From Notospermus geniculatus (lineage: Eukaryota > Nemertea > Pilidiophora > Heteronemertea > Lineidae), in the NCBI GenBank assembly GCA_002633025.1, contig NMRB01000279.1:119740-183739 (forward strand): a stretch of 64,000 bases of DNA, read 5' to 3'. Of this stretch, positions 12,201 through 24,200 are shown in pieces (the first letter of the stretch is position 1; each line of letters begins with the position of its first letter). A model generated the notes under the pieces. It was given only the letters and a program-made list of their open reading frames with translations, did not search any database and was not told the DNA's origin. Both the position numbers and the translations under genes were made by a program.

Positions 12201-15200
12201 ATCTTTGGAATATAGAATTTCACAAGGTTCACTGAAAGAAAAGGACGAAACAGCAAAGCCTATCGTGAGTCAGGACAATGAATAGAGCCTTGCACGACTA
12301 GAAATAGGCCCGAAAGCCCGATGTCGGAGAAACACGCGAGCGACACATCCAACAACAGGCACTGAAACAATGTATACAACTATAGATGCATGTAGTGATA
12401 TACGTCAGTGCAGCAGGGAAGGATTTTACAATCCACCGTTGTGAAGTGAAATAAATGCACCAGGTCATTTGCCGGTAGCCTATAAACGCAGCTAAATGGT
12501 TCAACCAGAAATTAACAACAATATGCTTTTTAATTGATTCATTTCGCTTGAAATTCGGCAATTTTATTATGAGCACTGTCACTCAATGCGGCGGTTTTTG
12601 ACACGTGCTTCTGCTGCTGTGGCCCGTACTGGCCCTAGCGGGGGATTATGGAACTGCTGCCGGCCTTGCTCACGTCTGCTCCGGGTGTCTGCTTTCCCGC
12701 CGGTAAATCGCAAAAAGGAGAATCATTGAACAATTGGCGAACCGATGACGTCATCAATTTCACCGTCGTGCTCTTTTGTCATTAAAGCCTACATGCAAGG
12801 ACAAAAAGAAACTTGCTCGTCGTGTTTTAAGCATGTTCCATCGGTTTTTGCGAAACCCCAAACGTGAATTGACAGCAGCCCGTACTTACTTCTACACATT
12901 CCCTTAAACAGGCGGAACTGTCCTGCACATTGCCCCCTTTTCGATGGATACGAGATGGAAGGACCGATCAATTTGTCTGCAAACAGAAGACGGGTAGTCA
13001 TTCATATTACGACATGTGCAATGACAACTACATGTGCATGTAATAAATATGTAGCGGAGTACATGTACATGTATCTACCATGCCACGAACACAGGGTAGA
13101 TTTTCACTCCCCTCCCCCCCCCCCTCCGTTTCGCAACGCATTTCATCTTCAAACCCTTTTCGGTGCTTCGGGTTTATTCCGTGCAATAGGGAGTTTTCGC
13201 AAAGGCCCCGAAACGCCAATGCGAACGCGAATGCCATTGTTCGATGATACGAAGAGACCACCGAACAAAAGGATAGACGTTCCCGTTGGCGTTTCGGGCG
13301 CTTTGCGAAAACTCCCTAATTATGCAATTCATTTCGACCAATGAAATTGTCGAAACGGTTGATTTATCTCTGAAGCCCTCTATCGAACAAAATGACACAA
13401 AGACAAGTCACTTACAGATACAGCTTTTGCCCGATTTGACCCATGTCGGCGGGCATCGGTAGCCAGGCATCTTGGCGTAGCCACCGCCAACCAGTAGGTT
13501 CCCAGGGAATCTCTTCACTTCGAACGTCCCTGTCGAAAAAAGACAAAGAAGACTTGCACACGTCTTAAAATGTAAACGATTCCCTCATATTTTAATTATT
13601 AAAAAACTTTCAGTTTAAATATACAAGCAGTAGGCAGGGTCTTCTCAACTCGAGGGAAATGCTAGTTTGTTGCTGATCGCTTTCGTGAGAACTGCATGAA
13701 GGCGATGATTTCTGTCTTGCACCTATGAAGTTCCTACGAAAGGCCTGGCAGACTCAAGAGATTTAGGGAGCAATACATGTAGTTTTACCTTTGCATGTTT
13801 TAGCTTTCTCATCCAGTTTAAACCCAGGTGGGCAATACTTCGTGAGAGGCTTATATTCTACTTGGTTTTCGCCAGTGCGGAGTGTCTCTGAAAGCAGAAA
13901 GGTATTACCAAAATGAAATGTTGGTTTGCTCTATTCTTTGTGACTGTTCTCCCAGAATGTCTTGTCGTAAGTGGAGTTCACCATTAGGGAGTTTTCGCAA
14001 AGCCCCGAAATGCCAAAGCGAACGCCAAACCCATTGTTCGATTCCAAGAAGAGAACCGAACAATAGGGTAGACGTTGGCGCCGGCGTTTCAGGGGCTTTG
14101 CAAAAACTCTCCATTGTGACGCCGCACTACCTGAAATGATTTACACCAATGTCAGTTGTAGTCTCCCCTGTTCCTCCAAACAGTTGTGAAAGTCAACAAC
14201 CTGAAGCTCATTCGTTGATTTACACTGTTCACAACAGCAAATACTTTACTTACTGATGCCCATAGTCTTCCCTGCTTTCTTGAATCCCTTTGGCACTCGT
14301 TCTTCCACTTGCGGGATTCGAATGACGTCAACAATCTGTCCCGTGTTGGACGCATCGGTATATGGAACTGGAATGACAGAAGGAGGCATCAGAAATTCAG
14401 AAATTGACAATATCAGCCATAAGCGGTTTTCCACGGTACAATATTATTGCACAATATGGGGCCCAAAATGGGTGTCATGTGCTTCTGGCATAATGGATGG
14501 AAGAAAGACTGGCAAATATTGCCCATTTTGACCCTCATATTGTGCAATAATATTGCACGTGGATAGGCCGCTCTACAGGAGTGATTTCAAACAAAGGCAA
14601 TAATCTCTTTAGACACCCCACGCTCAGCGTTTCGAATGAAGTTTACTTCAGTATTCAATTGACCAAACAAAGAATACATTCGCACTTGACTGCAGGTCTT
14701 GAATTCCTTTGATGATGACAAAGGGAGAAATGAAACGCGCTGCTGCACATGCGTTTTCTCCTGCGAGTGGCCTCTCAAAGGGCAATTCATGCGGGTGATC
14801 CACTGTCGCGATTTCGGCTTGAGACGGGGTTGCGTTCCCTTGCGGTTACCTTATAAGGACTTCCGATTGCCATATAAAGCGGCGAATCCACTGTCGCGAT
14901 TAGGGCTCGAGACGGGGTTGCGTTCCCTTGCGGTTACCTTATAAGGANTTAAAGTGGGTGATCCACTGTTGCGATTTTGGCTTGAGACGGGGTTGCGTTC
15001 TCTTGCGGTTGCCTTATATGGCAATCGGAAGTCCTTAAGGTAATCGCAAGGGAACGCAACCCCGTCTCAAGCCAAAATCGCAATAGTGGATCACCCGCTT
15101 TAGGCGATTGCAAGGGACCGCAATCCCGTCTCAAGCCCAAATCGCGACAGTGGATTCGCCGCTTCATGCCCCACTGCTGCGACCAATGACATGAACCACT

Positions 15201-18200
15201 CCCCATACTTCCAATGGTTGAGTCACCAACAACCAAAGAGCCAATTCGCGCGCTTTTAGTTCAAGCAAAAGCCACGGTTTTCCAAGTGGATTTCAATCCT
15301 TATTCTCGAAGTAGGCCCTATCTGTGCAGTTGTTTCTTCAAGATAGTAGGGCTACATACCTAAACAATTACAAATTGGACATCCAGTGGATGAGTCGGTC
15401 CTGTAAACCAGGCACGTTTCGCTGCACTTGAGAGTGGTACACTTTTTCGCTTAAAAGAAAACATTTCTTTCATCAAATGACAAATTTTGTCTGGCCAGAA
15501 TTCAGTGCATTCTCTTTCCCGATGTAACATCTGTGGGTGTGCTCCATCCACAAGTTCTCTCCCCTACAAAGGACTGACGGCATAAGCCATCACCTGACAA
15601 TAATATGGAAACCCTGAGACGCTGATGACGATATCACAACTATTGCCAACACTCACGCTTTAATTTGCTCTTCATTAGTTTTATTGTCCTTTCGATTGCC
15701 AACAACCGCACTGAAATATACAATGTAGGTCAATAAATTCAAATGTCTCCTTATTAGATAATCTGTTCATCTGATAAATTATTTCGTACCGGTAGTTAAT
15801 AAGAATTTATTTTGGAAACATGGCAACTATACATGGTGGGTTATCATATCGCTTTTTTATGACATAATTCAAATTTAGCAAACATTTTGATTGTAAATGG
15901 TATCCATGATGACCGATGACGTCAATACACAAAATGACTTACATTCCTCCTCAAGCACCTTTGGTTTTAAAACTACAAGGAAGAATGTGAAGGGTGACGT
16001 GAACAGTAGCAGGAGATGAGAACGTTTTGTCGCAAAAGGTAAAGAAGTCAAGTACGCTTTTGAAAAAGGATATCGTGACAGTTCGAAGAGGTTTCGAAGA
16101 CCGACAGTTCAAGGCGAGTTTCTGACGACATACATGTAGGCATTCTGTGACAGTTCTAACGTAGTGAGTATTATGTGACAGTTCTAATGTAATGGGTATT
16201 ATGTGACAGACATAATAGCCATTACGCCAGAACTGTTACGGTTCTGGCGTAATGGGTATTATGTGACGACAGTTCTGACGGAAGGGGTTCTCTAATTCTA
16301 ACGTAATGGGTATCACGTGAATGAGTTCTGATCTAATGAATATTTTGTGAATTTTCTGACGTTTGGCATTCATGCATTTGAGAGTCAGAGACAATTAATT
16401 TCGTCAGTTGCAAGAGGACGAGGAATAGCTAGGAAGACTTACTTTGACACCAGCCTCCATCTTTAGTGTCGTGTGTACCTTTCAAGCAGGGCATTTCTTG
16501 GAAGCGACGGATCTTGTCGCCGTTTAGTTGGACGTTGACTAAATCAAGAGACGAGTATGAATATAGTGGAATCTAGAACTCGAAATTGCCCTGGCTGCTT
16601 GTCCTCGGCATGGTGACGCTGTTCAAGGTTCTATGAATTGCTTTTTCCTTTGAAATCACTTCCTGGTACCTTGGGCCTAGTGCCCAAGATGTCAGGCACT
16701 CAAAAAATTTGCTCTCTGTTGGTTATCGACCAGCTCATACATGTTGATATCGACATCAGATATGTAATTTTCTCAAAGGAGTTTTCACGACGTCTTAAGC
16801 CGGATGATGAACTACCCAAATACAAAATTAATGAAGAAATGTTTGTTTGGATAAATCAATTAAAAACGAATTGTACAGTCTGTCAATGTTCGTCAATGTT
16901 ATTTTAAAACCAAGATAGGTTTCTTTGGAAGTTCACTTACACCGGAAGACAATATCTCCCCTTGAGTCGACTGAAAACAACGACAGGAAGAAATGAGACG
17001 ATGTCAGAACGCAACAACAAACGAAAACTTTTTATAAACGAACAAGCGACATTACAGACGGCCATTTTTCAGTAACAGGTTGTTCAAACACGAAACAAAC
17101 GAGACGGGCATGATTTTGATCCATAACGTAAATGGACCGAGTTTGACGTAACAATAATCGCGACACCGTCTTTACAAACCTCTGTATCCAATTTTTCTCA
17201 CTGAAAATACAGAAAAATTGCATCAAAAGCAAGATATTGATGCAAATCCTGGTATTCACATCAAGGGTAGTTTGGAAATGATCCTCTCTAAACCGTGTTC
17301 AATTCCCAATAAATCCCAGATAGTGCTCAACTTACAAGCAACTCGGAAGTCATGATGCCAATGGACTGAAACGGAAGCAGCAAAAGTTAAGAACACGAGA
17401 ACCTGAAGGGCAGGCTATTTCTCACGCTTGTATAAGAGAAAGTTTGATTTTCACACTGGTAATTCCGGAACGGAAGTTTAGGCACACATGTAGTTAACCG
17501 TAGGCTATACTGTTTTTCCGTATCTCGTAAGAGGTCGACGTATTTGATGAGTTTCTCGACATTGTGTCTCGACGCACACGTATTTGAGGCCGTTCTCGAT
17601 TTTAAGGGAGGTAATAATTACGAACCTTTGCATATCAATCCATTTCCACGTCCTTTCTTTTTCGTCCCTCGTGGACATCTACCATTCTCAAACGGCTGGA
17701 TATAGATCGGTTGACGGTCGTCTGCAGGGGAATTTGATAAAGAAATCAGCAGAGATAAAATGCATGTAAAGAAACGTCTTTTTTAAGCAGTTTGTCCATC
17801 CACCTTTCTGCGGACTGAGTTCTGATGGTGGGAGCAGTTTTTTGAAATTTCAATCAAAAGTGATGATTTTCAAGAGCATTAACAAACGAAGGAAAATATT
17901 CTCATAATGATTACTAAAGTGTTTTACATGTACTCAAGAAAATGGACGAAATTTTTCATGAGATGCAAGAATGAACACGTTTTGTACTTACAGATGACAA
18001 CAGCTGAAACAAACAGATATCGTGTCACTTATTCTTAGATTGAACACAACAAGACAGTTGAAAATAGCTTGAAATTAATTCGCAATTAACATCTACGTGT
18101 GCGTCAATCCCGCAGACGCGATATTCATCATGTCTGATTGGATAATACAGATCTCAAAAGTTCAGCAAGGACGGTGTAATAGCGTTCTTTTAAATGACAA

Positions 18201-21200
18201 TCAAACACGAATCAACCTGAAATTCAATCTCTGATTGGCGATAACCATAATTTAAAGTGCACATGTTTTGCTGACAAAGAGGACATGAAGTACAACATAC
18301 GATCGGATAATTCAGGCACACGATATTTCAGTGATAGGCCTACAACATACCTCCCCAATACTTGAGCGACACTGAAATTGGACGAATAAATGCACAATGT
18401 AGGGGTGTAGCATATATGAAGCATGAATGAACTCGGCCACAGAATCTATTCTGACGTTTGGAAGGGGTACATGTCTTCAAAGTTTGAAGTCTGTAACTCA
18501 TCACTGACTGCACTGTCAATTTTACATCGCTGGAATCACAACAGAATCTGATCACTTACATCTCAGACCAAGTTTCTGCACTGAAAATGGATAAGAAGGT
18601 TGTTCAGATTAATAGTCATACAGAGGAATGTCAATTTCAGTATTTGAACGTTCGTCCCATTCATCCCCATGTCAATTTCTTTGAACTTTTAATGTCAATT
18701 AATTCTTTGTATGTTTCCTCTTGATTAATCCACAGCTTTATTTGGAGTTTTTTAGGGGCAAGTTTACCACTTTGTCTCACTTCTTTATACACATTAACGG
18801 ATGTCTTAACGTCAAACAGTGGTAGATTTGCCCCATTATACAACATCTATCGTCAGTTTCCCCCAACTTGTGTTCATTGTTTGCTGCAAAATGATCTGAA
18901 ATTTGTGTGTTATTATATAGGTTACTTACTCTCTGATCGCACTTCAGTGACATCATCGACTCTGCAGTGATGATTCAGATATGGCGTGGACCCAGTGACA
19001 CATTTCCCATCACATCTAGGTACCACCAATATCCGTAAGTCAACTTGAAAGAAAAGAAATGATAGGAATATTGTTACTGAGAGAATTGATATACTAGGAG
19101 TCGGCTGATATACTAGGAGACATTGCTGTGTCACTAAGAGGACTTCATCATCTCAGCGTCAAAAAGGAAAAAGTACATACGAACGCATATTGTTCCTTGT
19201 CGTCTAAATCCTGCTTGGCAAGCATCTTTTGTTCGCGGTATTTCAATCCTTGTGCCAGACAATTTCCCTGAAAGTAATTTCTGTGATATACTTCTGCAAT
19301 CACTGAAGATATAGTCAATCGGGTCAAGATGACAAGAAACGTTCTTAACAGAGAGCTGTCCTTCTTGCAGAGGTGTCCACAAAGAGAGGTTCCACTTAAA
19401 ATTGGCAGGGTGAAAGTGGCAACGAACTTCGTTTATTGGTTGTGGACACCAGAATGCTAGAGGTCTCACACCATCAGACTTTACTAGTATTCCTTTGCTA
19501 AAGGATCATCTTCAAATCCTACTTTGCAGATGGTTGACCATTACTTACTTATGCAGTGATCACCTTCAAGTTTGAAGGTGGTAAAACACTCCATCTTGTC
19601 CAGATGATAGCTGTAGGGGTACATGGTGGCCCAGCCGCCACCAGCAACAATTCCATTGTTCATTGTGACTGATACAAGAGCTGAAAGCAAATATTTTCAG
19701 AAAACTAAATCTTTGGGATGAGTGACCTGTAAAACAAAGGAAAGACTAGGATATTTAGGACACCAATAACTTCAGTCACAGTTAGTAGAATCAGGGCCTG
19801 TTTCATAAAGTGACTGTAAGCTGGTACATTTAACCAAGTGGAAAATGCATTGAAGTTAATGCTACCATTAGCCTAAAGTCACTTTATGAAACAGGCCCCT
19901 GGTCATCTAACAAGGTCACCTACCGGTACATTTTTCACCCTTTCTTGTAAACCCTTTAGTACATGTCATTTCGCCATCTTTGCATCGCATTTTATATGTC
20001 ACTTGCTGAAGGGATATTTCCAGTTTCTCTGAAGTAAAAAGGACGAAAAGCTTATATGGCCTGGTCTCAACGTGAGGTAGCCTAGGGTATCACATAACAG
20101 GATATCAAAAACATCCTCAGCATCCGATCGCAACAATATTTGCTAAATGCTACCCAGCATCCTTCAGTTTTAAAAAGATCGCGTTGATTCTCAAAAGATG
20201 AAAATCTTCACTTACTCAAGCAGCATTTCCCAGATTTGTACATTTCAGCAGGACAGAGTCCTTTGATTTTTGGAATCATTAAGTAGCGACCGACAACGCC
20301 TGGACAACCAAACTGAACGATCTCAGGGACTGAAAAACAGGAAAAGAAAAATGATTTAATGATGTGAAGCTATGTATAGCACTTTTAACTCAAGTGCAGT
20401 CTAAAGCGCTTCACATCTACTAATAATATACCGTACCCAAGTCTCACCAGAATCCTTTCTGGGGAACAAGAAGGTCAAACTATGTATTCAACTTACCAAG
20501 CTTTTGGTCCCAGACATTGAAAGAAAATTACAAGTATGTAATCATCAGTTGTAATTTTGCAATGTCCGTGACCTTACCTTTACAGGAACACAGCGTGCAG
20601 CCATCTTTGTCCTTGTCGAACACCTCGCATCGCTTTTCACATTTCGGAACCTTGCATTCTGTAACACACAAGGTGTTTGATACACAAGGACATTTGGTAA
20701 GTTAGTGTTATTAATCTTACCAAATTACCATGACAACAAAGGAATCAAATGCTTTAAGAGATTAGAATGATCATTGAAGTCAGGTTGAAACTTCAAAGAA
20801 TCAAATGCTTTACAAATGTCTATGTTACCACTGAAGTTTACAAAGATAGAATCAAATGCTTTGCAAATGTCTAAGTTACCACTGAAGTTTACAAAGATAG
20901 AATCAAATGCTTTCCAAATGTCTAGATGTCATTGAAATTCGTGAAGAAAAAAATCAAACGCTTTGCAGAAGTCTAACGTATACATACGTCTGATGCACGT
21001 GGGGGTCATCTCACACGGAGGTTTCTCGCATTTAACGGGTGCCTTTAGCCGACAAACCAGTCCTTTACCGCAGAGCTTTTTCTGAAATTGGACAGAGACA
21101 GAGCTACATCTTGGTAACTTTTGAATATACAGCATCTGGGCCTACACACAATACTATGATGGCAAAGGTTGAGGTCCTGAACCTTCATAATCGGACTTGA

Positions 21201-24200
21201 GTCCCATTCATCAATTCTGCCTGCTCAGTTTAACTCGTAACGATGTTTGATTGTAGGGATGGGATTCTGGGGGAGGGGGGAGGGTTACACGTTGAAGAAA
21301 GAAGGTGTTTATTTCAGTTTCCTCACTGGCCTATGGCGCACTATGGCAAGACATCCACCTTTTCCCCTCAACTTAATTTTACTTACCACACATGGATGAA
21401 TGGGAACTAAAAAATAGAGTGATGAATGCTGACATTTGATTACATGTATATGGGATGGTGTATGTCCTGCATATTACATGTACATGTATTACATGTATAA
21501 CATCTTTGGCTATCGACGTAATAAGCCCCCCACGTGTTGTCTTGGTCTCCGTTTACTGGATACTGGCTGAGTTCACCCCTCCAACTCACTATTGATTAGA
21601 ATAAGCCTAAGTTTAGGTACAAACAAAGCAAATTGACTTCAACTTGAAACTTTCTGAATAATTTCTTATCTACCATCTATTTTTGCTACCGTCGTATCAG
21701 ACAAGGTTTGATCATATTTCAGGATGCATAAAAACAATCAGCATCAACGCACCTGGGAAGGGGCCATTTCCGGTATCACAATTTGTCCCATTTTTAGTTC
21801 CATTGGATCCTTTTGCCGTGCCTGCTGTCTTCTTGGCCGGTTCAGTTGCACCAGGCTTCGCTGTCCCCTTCGCTCCTGGTTTACCTGTCCCCTTAGCTCC
21901 TGGTTTTCCAGTCCCCTTGGCCGGTTTTCCTGTCCCCTTGGCTCCCGGTTTCCCTGTCCCCTTGGCTCCCGGCTTTCCTGTCCCTTTGCCTCCTTTCTTT
22001 GTAGCGCCTTTGCCTGGCGCCTTAGTTGTCCCTTTTCCTCCCTTCTTTGTCGTCCCTTTTGCCCCACCCTTTTTGGTTGTACCTTTTGCTTTTGTCTTCT
22101 TGGTGGCTGCCCTCGCGAACCTAAGCAGCATTTCCTTCTGCACTTCAGACAGCGACCTCTTTCCTCGCTTTAAGGCTTTCTTCGTTGTTTTTGCCGTTTT
22201 CTTAGCACCAGCTTTTGCTGTCGTGCCTTTCTTAGCTCCACCTTTCCCCTTCTTTGCCGTAACCCCACCTTTTTTCGTACTTCCCGATTTCGGTGCCCCC
22301 GTCGTACCCTTTGCACCTGTTCCTTTGTTGGTGATGATACCTCGTGGCTTTTTCGTTGATCCCAAAGCGATGCCATGTTGACCTACTTTTGCCGTTGCGG
22401 CATTTCCCGATGTGATGATGCCTTGACTCTCCTTAGATGCCTGAGCGACTGAGCATGCCTCACGTTTCCCGTCCTTGTCTGTGCACATGTTGGCGGCACT
22501 CTTCAAGTGGTCCTTTATTCCCTTCCCACCCTCGACCTTCGGAGGTGGTGGGGCTGAAATAGAATTAACGGAAACCAATTCAAAATTAGTCCACAATGCC
22601 GGACCTGAGAAAACCTCACATTAGGAATGCTGTGTGGACTTCTTCGTCTTCGAATCACATCACAGACATAGGCCATCTTAACTGCATGATTCACAAATGT
22701 TAAAACTTCAATATTTGCCCAACAACCTGCCTTCGATAAGCCAGCTCAAATATTCTACAGAAATTATACTTGAGAGGAGAAAGAGTGAGTCAAGTATACT
22801 CTTAGGTGATAACAACTTACCCAGTCCACAGAGCTGCCAGATTTTGCTGATCATCCCCTGTAGCGAGACGTCCGACACGACTGGGATGTTATTGTCAGCC
22901 CATTTCTCTGTCTTTCTTGCCTTGCCAACCGTTGCGTAAAAGATATTCATCGACTTGTGATCATTGACGCGTTTCTGTATAGACTTAATGGCGTCGTAGG
23001 CTGCTTTCTGCTTCCCCTTGTTTGGAAAGTTGAACCCGCCAGTCATACCTACTATCTGGCATGGTTTTGCCCCCGGTCGCTTGGACAATTCATCGACTTG
23101 TACGAACAGGTTAGTATCGTCGGGGACCGCCCCTCCATACCTGGAAGTAACGCAGTGAACATATGGGAGAGATGTAGCAAAGGAGAAGTCGGGGCCGCGG
23201 ATTTTTTTCCTAACCGGTATAGATTCCTAACCAGTATATCCATATTACGAAATGAAATTAACGAAGTGAATGTGGGTTAATGGTTGTGGGTAAGTGTTAG
23301 GGTTAGGGTTAGGGTCAGGGTTAGTGTTGGCAGTAGGATTAAGATTAGGATTAGGGTTAGCTTTTGATATATAGGTTAGGAAAAAAAGTTGGTCGTAATG
23401 GATATATGGATATATGGGTTAGGGGGGAAAATCGCGTCCGGGCCGACCGCACAGAAAGTCCGATTGCTTTCGGTGTCCAATCGGCGGTTTAGTGAATGGA
23501 AAAATGCGTTATAACTAATTGCCGATCGGCGCCGGAAGCACCATCGGACTTTCTGTGCGGTCGGGCCTGGTTTATACTTGATCCAAAATCAGAAGGTCGT
23601 ATGACAAATGCTATTTGATGACAGCATTATCATTATTGCAAGCCTTCATGGCAGGTCCTTCGAAATTCACTCTTCATCAAAACTGCTACTTGCTTTAGTT
23701 TCTTGACGTCAGCCTTGTACTTCGCAAGATCTGTCGATTTGTCGAAAATGAACACCTTGATGGGTTTTCTCGATTCCAAATGCGCAATGACGTATAGGGT
23801 TAATCCTGCTGGACCGAGGGGGAAGATATCTAGGAGGGTTAGGATGAGGCTCTTGGTGAAGTCGAATCCCTTTATACCAGTGATTGATGATCCATCGAGG
23901 GTCAGGAACAATGATGCAACCAGACGTCGGTTCTTCTCAGAATCATCTGAAGAAGAAAGATTGAGAATTTATGGAAGTGGAAATTACTGACTCATGAAGT
24001 AGAAATAATGAAATGTACGTAAATTGTGGTTCTGAGATGGAGCAAGTTTGTTCTTATACTCACCAGTGCTAATACTAACAGTGCCACCTGAAAAAGACAA
24101 GAAACCATGTCATAGACGTACTCTAAACTCCGACTTATCTGTCCCATTCCTGAACTCGGAAAAAATGACTAAATCCTAAGTTGAAGATAATGGGCTGGGG

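Noticed and set aside
12298-12582. 94-codon minus-strand open frame
   Set aside because: No recognisable domain, no flanking splice sites in the frame of neighbouring exons.
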